From positions 434,001 to 498,000 of the forward strand of contig NZ_CP080531.1 of assembly GCF_024746835.1 (NCBI RefSeq): a stretch of DNA of 64,000 nucleotides, read 5' to 3'. Source of the DNA: Mesorhizobium sp. AR02 (GTDB lineage Bacteria > Pseudomonadota > Alphaproteobacteria > Rhizobiales > Rhizobiaceae). Shown one piece after another: positions 16,114 through 24,745 of the stretch (position 1 is its first letter; the number at the start of each line of letters is the position of its first letter). The translations under genes were made by a program, and so were the position numbers. The notes under the pieces are model-generated. The model had not been told where the DNA came from. It was given only the letters and a program-made list of their open reading frames with translations, and ran no database searches.

Positions 16114-17091
16114 TTGAAACGCCTCTTCAAGACCTATCTGGAAAAGCCGGAACTGGCGGGACTGATCCTGCTGGCGCTTCTGGTGGTGATTTTCGAGATC
16201 CGCTCGGATGGGGTGTTCCTCAACCAGGACAACCTTCGTGGCATACTCGGCATTCTGCCCGAGACGGGCCTCGTCGCCATCGGCGTGACGATACTGATGA
16301 TCAGCGGCGAGTTCGACCTGTCGGTTGGATCGGTGTTCGCGCTGATGCCGATGTGCATGGCCGTCCTCATGGTCGAGGGGGTCCCTTTCCCCCTTGCCTT
16401 GCTGGCCGGGCTTGTCGTTTGCGCGGCGATCGGATTTATCAACGGCTATGTGACGATCTGGTTCGAGATCCCAAGCTTCATCACCACGCTCGGCATGCTT
16501 TTCATCGCCCGGTCACTGACGATCGTCGTCTCGGGCGGGTTTCCACCCTTGCTTCCCGTCGATCTGCCGAACTGGCTGTTCACTTCGTTTGTCGGTCCCG
16601 GTCATATGTTCCGCATGTCGTTCGTGTGGTTTGTCGGAATTGCCGTGCTGACATCGCTGATGCTTTCCAGAACCAATTTCGGCAACTGGATAAAAGCCAC
16701 CGGCGGCTTCCATCCCGCTGCCGCCTCGATGGGCATCCCGACCGCAAGGGTGAAACTCGCATGCTTCATGCTTTGCTCGATGCTGTCCGGTTTCGCCGGC
16801 ATGTTGCAAGTGCTGAGGCTGGGCTCCCCTTTGCCTTCCATCGGCGAGGGTCTGGAACTCCAGGCGGTCGCCTCGGCGGTCATCGGCGGTGCTTCGCTCG
16901 CAGGCGGCATCGGTACGGTCGCTGGCGGCATCATCGGCACGATCCTCATCCGCATCATCGACAACGGGCTTGTGCTCTCCCACGTTGATGCGAACTGGTT
17001 CAAATTCGCGATCGGCTTCCTGACCATCTTCGCCGTCGTCGCCAATGCCTGGATGCGCAAGCGCGCCAAGGCGATCAAGATGGAGGGCTGA
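16114..17091 (+). CDS. sugar ABC transporter permease (RbsC-like, CUT2)
   Basis: A 325-residue inner-membrane permease with about eight to ten helices. Family markers are SGEFDLSVGSVFAL in the first conserved loop, GFINGYVTIWFEIPSFITTLG, and ASAVIGGASLAGGIGTVAGG near the C-terminus. I chose the TTG at 16114 because GGAG lies seven bases upstream and the protein then starts KRLFKTYLEKPEL as in relatives. An ATG at 16051 would add a Cys/Arg-rich stretch unlike the family. It works with the binding protein just upstream and the ATPase three bases downstream. Confidence 0.88.
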   Translation: MKRLFKTYLEKPELAGLILLALLVVIFEIRSDGVFLNQDNLRGILGILPETGLVAIGVTILMISGEFDLSVGSVFALMPMCMAVLMVEGVPFPLALLAGLVVCAAIGFINGYVTIWFEIPSFITTLGMLFIARSLTIVVSGGFPPLLPVDLPNWLFTSFVGPGHMFRMSFVWFVGIAVLTSLMLSRTNFGNWIKATGGFHPAAASMGIPTARVKLACFMLCSMLSGFAGMLQVLRLGSPLPSIGEGLELQAVASAVIGGASLAGGIGTVAGGIIGTILIRIIDNGLVLSHVDANWFKFAIGFLTIFAVVANAWMRKRAKAIKMEG

Positions 17092-17094
17092 GGC

Positions 17095-17826
17095 ATGGAA
17101 GACGCAATCATCTCCGTCCGCAATCTTCACAAATGGTACTCCGGCGTCCATGCGCTAAAGGGCGTGAGCCTCGATCTGAAGCGGGGCGAGGCGCTCGGGC
17201 TGGTCGGCGACAATGGTGCCGGCAAATCGACGCTCATCAACATCCTGTCTGGCGTCCATACCGCCGATGAGGGCGAGATCCTGGTCGACGGCAAACCCGT
17301 GCGGATCGCCAGGCCTCGCGACGCGATGAACCTCGGTATCGAGACCATCTACCAGTACAATTCGATGGTTCCCACCATGTCGATCGCCAGGAATCTGTTT
17401 ATTGGCCGCGAGCCGACGCGGTTTTCCGTATTCGGTGTGGGCATCCTGGATCAGAAGAAAATGGCTAGCGAAAGCATCAAGGCGATTGCCGATGTCGACC
17501 TGCATCTGCGGTCGCCCGACGCATTGGTCGGCGAACTGTCAGGCGGCCAGCGGCAGGGCGTCGCCATCGCGCGCGCCATGCATTTCAAGTCGAAGGTGAT
17601 GATCCTCGACGAGCCGACCAATCACCTTTCGGTCAAAGAGACCGGCAAGGTTATCGGCTTTGTACGTGGACTAAAGGCACAAGGGGTGACCGGCATTTTC
17701 ATCAGCCACAACATGCATCACGTTTTTGACTGCTGTGATCGCGTGGTCGCGATGGCGCGCGGCGAGGTCGTGCTCGACAAGCGCATCGAGGAAACCTCCA
17801 TCGATGAAGTCCACGGCGTGCTTTAG
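17095..17826 (+). CDS. sugar ABC transporter ATP-binding protein, single-domain
   Basis: A 243-residue ATPase subunit of a CUT2-type importer, with only one nucleotide-binding domain rather than the two of RbsA. Walker A is GDNGAGKST near residue 38, the signature is LSGGQRQGVAIARA, Walker B is KVMILDEPTNHL and the switch His is in FISHNMHHVFD. Such half-size ATPases must act as homodimers. The same short type is encoded at 25736-26527, whereas the transporter set between them has the double-length form. It starts three bases after the permease stop. Confidence 0.92.
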   Translation: MEDAIISVRNLHKWYSGVHALKGVSLDLKRGEALGLVGDNGAGKSTLINILSGVHTADEGEILVDGKPVRIARPRDAMNLGIETIYQYNSMVPTMSIARNLFIGREPTRFSVFGVGILDQKKMASESIKAIADVDLHLRSPDALVGELSGGQRQGVAIARAMHFKSKVMILDEPTNHLSVKETGKVIGFVRGLKAQGVTGIFISHNMHHVFDCCDRVVAMARGEVVLDKRIEETSIDEVHGVL

Positions 17827-17835
17827 AAGCGGGAA

Positions 17836-18597
17836 ATGGCGATGACGAATCTTTCCGGCAAAGTTGTGCTCCTAACCGGTGGTCTGGGTTCGCTCGGCCG
17901 CGCCCAGGCTGCCGCACTTGCCCGCGCCGGCGCGCGCGTGCTCTTGCTTGACCGACCGGAGAATGCCGAAGGACCCGGCATCGCGGCGGAATTGGCAGCG
18001 ATAAACAAGGGTACGATCGTCTATGTCGGTTGCGACTTGAACCAGTTGGCTGAAGCCGAAACGACGATCAAGGCGCTCGCCGACGAAGAAGGCGCGATCG
18101 ACATCCTGATCAACAACGCCGCACTCATCATCAACCGTCCGTTCGAGGAATTCTCACTTGGCGAGTACGAGGACCAGATCCGTGTGAATTCATCGGCCGC
18201 CTTCGCGCTGGCGCGCGCCTGCGCCCCTGGCATGAAGAAGAAGGGCCAGGGCAGGATCGTCAATTTCTGCTCGGTGACGCTGAACGGCCGCTGGGAGGGC
18301 TACGTGCCCTATGTGGCCTCGAAGGGCGCCATGCTGGGACTCACCAAGTCGCTTGCGCGGGAATTGGGACCACACGGCATCACCGTGAACGCGGTGTCGC
18401 CCGGCGCCGTCATTTCCGAGGCGGAGGCGCGCGTTTTCGGAGAACGGCTCGAGGAATACAATGACTGGATCCTGACCAACCAAAGCCTGAAACGCCGTAT
18501 CGAGCCGCAGCATGTCGCCGATCTCGTGCTGTTCCTTGTTTCCCCAGCTTCGGACATGATCAGCGGCCAGAACATCAGCGTCGATGGCGGCTGGTAG
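17836..18597 (+). CDS. SDR-family sugar dehydrogenase/oxidoreductase
   Basis: A 253-residue short-chain dehydrogenase. The cofactor motif is TGGLGSLGRA near residue 15 (variant of TGxxxGxG), NNAAL follows at about 96-100, and the catalytic residues fit S in NFCSVTLNG, then YVASKGA for the Tyr-x3-Lys. The C-terminal SGQNISVDGGW is the usual SDR ending. In this operon it probably oxidises the imported aldose to a lactone. A second ATG at 17842 has better spacing from the GCGGGA ribosome-binding site and may be the true start. Confidence 0.9.
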   Translation: MAMTNLSGKVVLLTGGLGSLGRAQAAALARAGARVLLLDRPENAEGPGIAAELAAINKGTIVYVGCDLNQLAEAETTIKALADEEGAIDILINNAALIINRPFEEFSLGEYEDQIRVNSSAAFALARACAPGMKKKGQGRIVNFCSVTLNGRWEGYVPYVASKGAMLGLTKSLARELGPHGITVNAVSPGAVISEAEARVFGERLEEYNDWILTNQSLKRRIEPQHVADLVLFLVSPASDMISGQNISVDGGW

Positions 18598-18613
18598 CCG
18601 TGGCGCTCCGTCG

Positions 18614-19483
18614 ATGACAAACAGTGATGTGGTCGAACTTGCCGATGGGCGCGCAAGCCTGGTGGTGAGCCCTCGCGAGGGCGCTGCCATCCTGCGCTAC
18701 GACGCACTGCGCCCCGGCCGCGCGCCCACGCCGCTCATTAAGCCATCCCAGGGTATGCTCAAGTTCGGGTCTCAACTGCTGGTTCCCTGGTCGAACCGCA
18801 TTTCCGGTGGCGGCTTCGAGTTTGATGGGCGCTTCCATGCGATAGAGCCCAATGTCGAAGGCGAGCCGTTCCCGCTCCACGGCGACGCTTTTCAAAGACC
18901 GTGGCGGTTGACGCAGCGAACCGGCACTGAAATGGAGCTGGCCCTGGAAGATGGGGCGATCGGACCCTATCGCTACCATGCGGGCGTCCGCTATGCACTG
19001 GAGGATGGCGCGCTGTCCGCCGTCCTGGCCGTCGAGAACCGGGCCGCCGTCCGCCTTCCCTACGGACTCGGTTTCCATCCCTGGTTTCCGCACCGCCCGC
19101 GCACCTTGCTCCAGGCATCGGCGCAGAGGGTCTGGTTGGAGGACGAACGCCATCTGCCGACAGGGGTTGTGCCGCTCGCCTCTCGCCCGGACTGGGATTT
19201 TTCGCACGCTGCGCCGCTTCCCGACGCCTGGGTCAACAATGCCTTCGAAGGCTGGAATGGGCGCGCCTCGATCGTTCAACCGGATGACGCCATCGTCGTC
19301 ACGGTCGAAGCATCGCCGTCGCTGAATGTCTTCGTTCTCTATTCGCCGGCACGAGACGCCGATTTCTTCTGCTTCGAACCCGTTTCACATCCAGTGGACG
19401 CCCATCACGGCGGCGGCCTGACCACACTGGAACAAGGCGGATCGACAAGCGCGCGTTTGCGTCTACGCTGGGATGAGCTGTAG
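18614..19483 (+). CDS. aldose 1-epimerase family protein
   Basis: A 289-residue beta-sandwich mutarotase. Diagnostic segments are LVPWSNRISGGGFEFDG, HGDAFQRPWR with the catalytic-site His, the central YGLGFHPWF and, late in the protein, FCFEPVSHPVDA, which contributes the catalytic Glu. Mutarotases interconvert alpha and beta anomers, speeding entry of the sugar into the dehydrogenase step. A start at 18584 overlapping the SDR gene is possible; I chose the ATG at 18614 because it avoids the overlap and the family start is near it. It is the last gene of the FadR-led operon. Confidence 0.88.
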   Translation: MTNSDVVELADGRASLVVSPREGAAILRYDALRPGRAPTPLIKPSQGMLKFGSQLLVPWSNRISGGGFEFDGRFHAIEPNVEGEPFPLHGDAFQRPWRLTQRTGTEMELALEDGAIGPYRYHAGVRYALEDGALSAVLAVENRAAVRLPYGLGFHPWFPHRPRTLLQASAQRVWLEDERHLPTGVVPLASRPDWDFSHAAPLPDAWVNNAFEGWNGRASIVQPDDAIVVTVEASPSLNVFVLYSPARDADFFCFEPVSHPVDAHHGGGLTTLEQGGSTSARLRLRWDEL

Positions 19484-19644
19484 CGTCGAATCGGGCGTCA
19501 CTAAGTGGCGCAAGGGCATGGTGGCACAGGCCTTTTCCACTGAGCGTCTGTCGCTCCGGCGCATGCTGCTTCAGGGCGTGTCGACTTGAACAGACCATGC
19601 GCACCACATAACAGTGAACCATCCTGCGTAATGACGAGAGTGCA

Positions 19645-20802
19645 ATGACAAACATGACGTTTCTGCCTGACGATGGTGTCTTTCTCGGCCGTGCTCGATC
19701 ACCGGCCGCGCTCCATCCTTTGGTGGTCACGGTGCGTGACGGCACCGTCTTCGACATCACCTCGAGCGTGGCACCGACGGTGCGTGATGTCTGCGAGATG
19801 GCCGATCCGGCAGGGCATGTGCGCTCGGCCAAGGGCAAGCCGATCGGCTCGCTCGACGACATCGCGGCCAACAGTTTCGAGGCCAAGCGCGATCCGGCAA
19901 AACCATATCTGCTCTCCCCGGTTGACCTGCAGGCAGTCAAGGCGTCGGGCGTGACCTTCGTCGTCAGCCTGCTCGAGCGGGTGATCGAGGAACAGGCGCG
20001 CGGCTCGGCTGAAAAGGCCGATGCCATCCGCGCCGACATTGCCGGATTGATCGGCCATGACCTTTCGAAGCTGAAGCCCGGTTCGCCCGAGGCGATGGAG
20101 ATCAAGGCCAAGTTCATCGCACGCGGCGCCTGGTCGCAATATCTGGAAGTGGGCATCGGCCCCGATGCCGAGATCTTCACCAAGTGCCAGCCGATGGCCT
20201 CGGTCGGCTTCGGCGCCGATGTCGGCCTGCACCCGGTGTCGACCTGGAACAATCCGGAGCCGGAGATCGCCATGATCGCCGCCTCAAGCGGCAGGATCGT
20301 CGGCGCCACCATCGGCAACGACGTCAATCTGCGCGACGTCGAAGGGCGTTCGGCACTGCTGCTCGGCAAGGCAAAGGACAACAACGCCTCGGCTTCGCTT
20401 GGCCCTTTCATCCGCCTGTTCGACGACACGTTCTCGATCGACGACGTGAAGCAGGCCGTGGTGCGCCTGAAGGTCGAGGGCGATGACGGGTTCTCGCTGG
20501 AGGGCGCAAGCTCGATGGCCGAGATCAGCCGTTCGCCGGAAGAGCTGGTTGCCGCCGCGATGGGGCCGCACCACCAATATCCGGACGGGCTGGCGCTCTA
20601 TCTCGGCACCATGTTCGTGCCGTCGAAGGACCGCGGCGAAAAGGGTAAGGGGTTTACGCACAAGGTCGGCGACATCGTCACCATCTCGTCGGAGAAATTC
20701 GGTGCGCTGGTCAACCGCGTGCGGCTGTCGCCCGATTGCCCGCACTGGACTTATGGTGCCAGCCATTTGATGCGCGACCTGGCGAAGGCCGATTTTATCT
20801 AG
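19645..20802 (+). CDS. fumarylacetoacetate hydrolase-fold enzyme, XylX-like 2-keto-3-deoxy sugar acid dehydratase candidate
   Basis: A 385-residue protein of the FAH family in the long form also found in Weimberg-type pathways, where a relative (Caulobacter XylX) dehydrates 2-keto-3-deoxy-xylonate. It has YLEVGIGPDAEIFTKCQPM, then WNNPEPEIAM with a metal-binding Glu pair, and IGNDVNLRDVEGRSALLLG. The C-terminus contains TMFVPSKDRGEKGKGFTHK. It is separated from the epimerase gene by 160 bases that hold no recognisable gene. Its place next to the sugar-acid dehydratase supports the pathway role; the exact reaction (dehydration or hydrolytic cleavage) is inferred. Confidence 0.82.
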   Translation: MTNMTFLPDDGVFLGRARSPAALHPLVVTVRDGTVFDITSSVAPTVRDVCEMADPAGHVRSAKGKPIGSLDDIAANSFEAKRDPAKPYLLSPVDLQAVKASGVTFVVSLLERVIEEQARGSAEKADAIRADIAGLIGHDLSKLKPGSPEAMEIKAKFIARGAWSQYLEVGIGPDAEIFTKCQPMASVGFGADVGLHPVSTWNNPEPEIAMIAASSGRIVGATIGNDVNLRDVEGRSALLLGKAKDNNASASLGPFIRLFDDTFSIDDVKQAVVRLKVEGDDGFSLEGASSMAEISRSPEELVAAAMGPHHQYPDGLALYLGTMFVPSKDRGEKGKGFTHKVGDIVTISSEKFGALVNRVRLSPDCPHWTYGASHLMRDLAKADFI

Positions 20803-20905
20803 AATCTGTCCGAAACGGCCGCAATCAACACAATTTTATGCGGAATCCCAGTGACGGCGGACGCAATCCGCTTCAAGATCGCGGTGCGGTCGGGGGGCCG
20901 TTTCG

Positions 20906-22435
20906 ATGTCCGATTCGCCGATCCTGTTCGTGCGCACCATCGCCAAGCGCTTTGGCGGCACGGTCGTGCTCGATGACATGAACCTTGTGGTCGAGCGCGG
21001 CTCGACCCACGCGCTGGTCGGCGAAAGCGGCGCCGGCAAATCGACGCTGACGAAAGTGCTGGCGGGCATTGTCCGGCCAGACCGTGGCGTGATTGAATTT
21101 GACGGCAAGACCGCGACGATCGACAGCCCCAATGCGGCGCGCAAGCTCGGCATTGGCGTGGTCCTGCAACGGCCGGGGCTTTTTCCCGAGCGCCCGGTGC
21201 TGGCCAATCTGTTCGTCAACCGCGAGCCGGTCCACAACGGGCTGATCTCGCGGCGCGAAATGGAAGCACGCAGCCGTGACCTGCTTCGCCAGCTTGATCT
21301 CGATGTCGATGTCCATGCCTCGCTCGGCGATCTCGGGCCCGGCGAACGGCAGTTGGTCGCGATCGCCCGCGCGCTTCTGGAAAACCCGAGGCTGCTCCTC
21401 CTTGACGACCCGAATTCGGCGCTCGACCACCGCCAGAGCGAGCGGCTGTTCGCGGTGCTGCGGCGGCTGAAAGCCAGGGGCATGAGCATGCTTTACGCGT
21501 CGAACCGGCTGGGGGACGCGCTTGCCATCGCCGACCAGCTGACGGTGATCCGCAACGGCCGCGACGTGCTGTCAAAGGCGCGGCAGGAGCTGACGGCGTC
21601 CGAGGAAGCGATGATCGGCCAGTTGCGCCAGTCGCTGTTCCCACTGCCGCTTAGGGCCCTGCCGACGCTCGCCGGCACGCTGCGGCCGCAGATCACCGTC
21701 GACGGGCTCAGTGGCGGCACACTGAATGGGATCAGCTTCACGGCCCGCGCGGGCGAGATTGTCGGGCTTGCCGGGTCCGGAGCGCCGGATCTGCTCGCTC
21801 TGTTGTTCGGGCTGCGCAAGGCGCGCCAAGGCAAGGTGCGCTTTCCGGATGGAGACGGCTTGCCGAAGACGCAGACAGAAGCAGCGCGGCGCAACATCTG
21901 CATGATATCAGGCGAGCGCGGCAATGGGTTGATGCCGGACAAGTCCATCGCCTTCAACATGGCGAACGTCGTCGTCGGGGCACGCAACTGGGGGTCGCGC
22001 TGGTATTCGCCCAAGGCGGCGCTCGGCCGCGCCGCACGGCAGATCGAGGCACTGCGCATCAGGAGTACGCCGGAGATGCCTGCGGGCTCGCTATCGACCG
22101 GTGGCCAGCAGAAGGTGATCATCGCCAAATGGCTGGAAATCGGTCCGCAGACGGTGCTGCTCGACGAACCGGCCCGCGGTATCGACATTGGCAGCAAGCA
22201 GGAGATCTACGCCTTGATCCGCCAGATGGCGGCCAGCGGCTGCATCGTGCTGCTGCATTCCAACGAGCTGTCCGAACTGACCGGGCTCTGCGATCGCATC
22301 CTTGCGTTGCACCAAGGCAGGCTGGCCGGCGAAATCGCCGGCGACGATATGGATGTGGGCAGGCTTCTGACGCTGATCACGTCGGGCAAGCCAGCGGACG
22401 AAAACCGCCGGAGCAGTCGGGAGAGCGCTGCATGA
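20906..22435 (+). CDS. sugar ABC transporter ATP-binding protein, double-domain (RbsA-like)
   Basis: A 509-residue protein with two fused nucleotide-binding domains. The first has Walker A GESGAGKST near residue 38, but its signature is LGPGERQLVAIARA and its Walker B is LLLLDDPNSALD, where the usual catalytic Glu is Asp. The second has GLAGSGAPDLLALLFG in place of Walker A, as in most RbsA proteins, then STGGQQKVIIAKW and VLLDEPARGIDIGSK. Its stop overlaps the permease start. It and the permease have no binding-protein gene of their own directly upstream, so they may borrow one from the adjacent sets. Confidence 0.9.
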   Translation: MSDSPILFVRTIAKRFGGTVVLDDMNLVVERGSTHALVGESGAGKSTLTKVLAGIVRPDRGVIEFDGKTATIDSPNAARKLGIGVVLQRPGLFPERPVLANLFVNREPVHNGLISRREMEARSRDLLRQLDLDVDVHASLGDLGPGERQLVAIARALLENPRLLLLDDPNSALDHRQSERLFAVLRRLKARGMSMLYASNRLGDALAIADQLTVIRNGRDVLSKARQELTASEEAMIGQLRQSLFPLPLRALPTLAGTLRPQITVDGLSGGTLNGISFTARAGEIVGLAGSGAPDLLALLFGLRKARQGKVRFPDGDGLPKTQTEAARRNICMISGERGNGLMPDKSIAFNMANVVVGARNWGSRWYSPKAALGRAARQIEALRIRSTPEMPAGSLSTGGQQKVIIAKWLEIGPQTVLLDEPARGIDIGSKQEIYALIRQMAASGCIVLLHSNELSELTGLCDRILALHQGRLAGEIAGDDMDVGRLLTLITSGKPADENRRSSRESAA

Positions 22436-23466
22436 CCAGGACCGAGACCGCGCCGCCGCTTGCCGGGTCGGCGAACCATCAAGGCAGACGCAGCATCCGG
22501 CTGCCGGCCGAGACCGGCGCTGTCGTTGCGCTCGCCCTGTTGGTCGCACTGCTTGGTTGGCTGAGCCCCGCCTTCCTCGAGCCGCCCAGCCTGCTCTCGG
22601 TGCTGAGCCAGGCCGCCCTGCCTGGCCTGCTGGCGATCGGCATGGTGTTCGTGCTCGCCACGCGCGAAATCGATCTTTCGGCCGGTGCCGTGTTTCATCT
22701 CGCGGCAACCTTCACGGCCCTGCTGATGGTTGCCGGAATGAGCCCCTGGCTCGCCGCGCTGGCGGGTGTCGCGGCCGGCGCCGGGCTCGGCCTGATCAAC
22801 GGCCTGCTGGTGATCGCGCTGCGCCTGCCGGCTCTGCTGGTGACGCTCGTCACATGGTGGATGATCCAGGGCCTGTCGCTGGTCACCGGCAAGGGACAGA
22901 CAATCGTGCCGCCGGGCATAACCGGGAGCTTCTTCACGACTCTATCGGGCAAGGCGTTCGTCGTGGTGCCAGCGGCAGGCCTCGTCTTCATCGTACTGGC
23001 GCTGGCGATGCATGTCGTGCTTCACCGCACCCGCTTCGGCTACAGGGTCCAGGCCGTGGGCAGCAATCCGCGGGCTGCCGCCTATGCCGGCATTCCAACA
23101 GGCAAGGTCAGGGTGCTGACGCTGGTGCTGATGGGTGCGATGGCCGGGCTTGCCGGCGTGATCCATGTCGGCGCCCAGGGCGCCATTGCCCCCGGTGACG
23201 GCGGCACGTTCGCACTGCTGGCGATCGCGGCGGCCATCATTGGCGGCACATCGCTTTCGGGCGGCAACGGCAGCGTCATCGGTGCCGCGATCGGCATGCT
23301 GTTCCTTCAGGTGATCCTCAGCGCCATGAGCATGCTTGGCGTCGATGTCGCGTGGAGCACTTTCGCCGCCGGTACCCTGGTCGTGCTTGCGCTGGCGGTC
23401 GACCGGCTGATCCGGCTGTGGCGCAACTGGCGCGCCGGACACGGCCAGGACGATCCACTCGGCTGA
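22432..23466 (+). CDS. sugar ABC transporter permease (RbsC-like, CUT2)
   Basis: A 344-residue multi-helix permease. It carries REIDLSAGAVFHLAATFTAL, then GLINGLLVIALRLPALLVTL and AAAIIGGTSLSGGNGSVIGAA near the C-terminus, all positioned as in the ribose permease family. It differs clearly from the permeases at 16.1 and 24.7 kb (EIDLSAGA rather than EFDLSVGS), so it is a separate lineage rather than a local duplication. Its ATG overlaps the ATPase stop codon by ATGA. Confidence 0.9.
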   Translation: MTRTETAPPLAGSANHQGRRSIRLPAETGAVVALALLVALLGWLSPAFLEPPSLLSVLSQAALPGLLAIGMVFVLATREIDLSAGAVFHLAATFTALLMVAGMSPWLAALAGVAAGAGLGLINGLLVIALRLPALLVTLVTWWMIQGLSLVTGKGQTIVPPGITGSFFTTLSGKAFVVVPAAGLVFIVLALAMHVVLHRTRFGYRVQAVGSNPRAAAYAGIPTGKVRVLTLVLMGAMAGLAGVIHVGAQGAIAPGDGGTFALLAIAAAIIGGTSLSGGNGSVIGAAIGMLFLQVILSAMSMLGVDVAWSTFAAGTLVVLALAVDRLIRLWRNWRAGHGQDDPLG

Positions 23467-23538
23467 GCCTCGACGCCAATCATCCGACTGCCCTGAAAAA
23501 ATCACCTCAACTGATGCAATCTGATGGGGTTCGTTGAT

Positions 23539-23690
23539 GGCGCCACCTGAGGCGCCAACTACATCTGCAGATGGAGGCTTGCCATCCGTCGAAAAAGGGG
23601 ATGCTCTGAGGCATCCGAGCGGCGCTGGCAAAAGACGCAGTCCGGCTGAAGCCGGAACAAGGGACGGATCATCTTCAACCGGGAGGAAAG
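23539..23690 (+). promoter_or_regulatory. strongly structured leader before a binding-protein gene (candidate cis-acting RNA)
   Basis: Four short hairpins lie in 120 bases: GGCGCC-acctga-GGCGCC (23539-23556), the palindrome CATCTGCAGATG (23562-23573), GGATGC-tctgag-GCATCC (23599-23616) and TCCGGC-tgaa-GCCGGA (23641-23656). ATCCGTC (23584-23590) can pair with GACGGAT (23663-23669), enclosing the last two. The ribosome-binding site GGGAGGAAA follows at once. No known riboswitch consensus was recognised. It may be a regulatory leader or a processing/stability element that separates expression of the binding protein from the permease gene upstream. Confidence 0.45.
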
Positions 23691-23693
23691 CAA

Positions 23694-24629
23694 ATGCTGA
23701 CAAGACTAAGACTTGTGCTCTATGGCCTGCTGGTCGCGCTGACGGTTATTCCGGCAGCGGCGCAGGCCAAGACATTCTACTGGATTTCGCATGGCGGCCC
23801 GGCCGATCCGGTCTGGACCTACTTCCTGGCCGGCGCCAAGCAATGGGCAAAGGACACCGGCAACACCGTCAACACCTCGTTCCACAATGGTGATGTCGCC
23901 TCCCAGCAGGAAGCCGTTCGCGCCGCCCTCTCGGCCAAGGCCGACGGCATCGTCACCACCAGCCCCGATCCGGGCAGCCTTGTCGAGATCGTCAAGGAAG
24001 CCCGCGCGGCCAACATCCCGATCATCAACTTTAACACGCCCGATCCCAAGGCCAATTTCAACGCCTATGTCGGCGGTGACAACGTCACCTTCGGCAAGCA
24101 TTGGGCGCAGTATCTGGTCGACAGGGGCCTGGTGAAGAAGGGCGACTTCGTCTGGATGCCGGTCGAGGTGCCCGGCGCCACCTATGGCGTCCAGGAAGAG
24201 GAAGGCATCAAGAGCGTCTTCGGACCGCTCGGCATCACCTATGAAGTGACCGAGGCGACGCTCGACCAGGCCGAAGTGATCAACCGCATGGTCGACTACC
24301 TCACCGCCCACAAGGGCAAGGTCAACGCCATCATCGGGCTCGGCGACCTCGTCACCGGCTCGATCAAGCGGGTGTTCGACCAGGTCGGCGTCAAGCCGGG
24401 TGAAATCCCGGTCGTCGGCTGGGGCAATTCGCTCGACACCACGCAGGAAGTGCTGAACGGCTACGTCAATGCCGGCCAGTGGCAGGACCCGCAGGCGACC
24501 AGCTATGTCGCGCTGTCGCTCGCCAACATGGCCGCGTCAGGCATCCCTCCGGGCTTCAACGTCATCACCGGCGCGCTCTATGAAAAGGACACCGCGGCCG
24601 TCTACGACAAGATCCTGTCCGGCAAGTAA
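23694..24629 (+). CDS. sugar ABC transporter substrate-binding protein (RbsB-like, CUT2)
   Basis: A 311-residue periplasmic binding protein. The signal peptide runs to about residue 25 (VIPAAAQA, then KTFYWISHGG). The periplasmic-binding type 1 fold is shown by GDVASQQEAVRAALSAKADG, then NIPIINFNTPDP and the second-lobe GEIPVVGWGNS. It has a strong ribosome-binding site, GGGAGGAAA. A hairpin terminator follows the stop, so it is probably made in excess over the permease and ATPase encoded downstream. It is less similar in its opening region to the binding protein at 15.1 kb, suggesting a different sugar. Confidence 0.92.
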   Translation: MLTRLRLVLYGLLVALTVIPAAAQAKTFYWISHGGPADPVWTYFLAGAKQWAKDTGNTVNTSFHNGDVASQQEAVRAALSAKADGIVTTSPDPGSLVEIVKEARAANIPIINFNTPDPKANFNAYVGGDNVTFGKHWAQYLVDRGLVKKGDFVWMPVEVPGATYGVQEEEGIKSVFGPLGITYEVTEATLDQAEVINRMVDYLTAHKGKVNAIIGLGDLVTGSIKRVFDQVGVKPGEIPVVGWGNSLDTTQEVLNGYVNAGQWQDPQATSYVALSLANMAASGIPPGFNVITGALYEKDTAAVYDKILSGK

Positions 24630-24640
24630 CATCCGGACCC

Positions 24641-24677
24641 AAACAGTCGCGATCGCATCCGCGGTCGCGACTGTTTT
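24641..24677 (+). terminator. attenuating rho-independent terminator
   Basis: AAACAGTCGCGA (24641-24652) pairs perfectly over 12 bases with TCGCGACTGTTT (24665-24676), with a run of T at the 3' side. It lies just after the binding-protein gene and before the permease gene, the classic place for a partial terminator that lowers expression of membrane components. Confidence 0.75.
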
Positions 24678-24745
24678 GTCCATTCGCCGAGCCTCGCCGG
24701 AACCGGTGCAGGTGTCAGCCATTCCCATCATGTCGCGGGTTATCA

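Noticed and set aside
19484..19644. Possible insertion-sequence remnant between the epimerase and FAH genes
   Set aside because: No terminal inverted repeats, target duplication or transposase motif could be found; it is treated as plain intergenic DNA.
23539..23690. Known riboswitch in the leader
   Set aside because: The hairpins do not match any riboswitch consensus that I recognise (for example glycine, TPP, cobalamin or SAM), so only a structured leader is reported.
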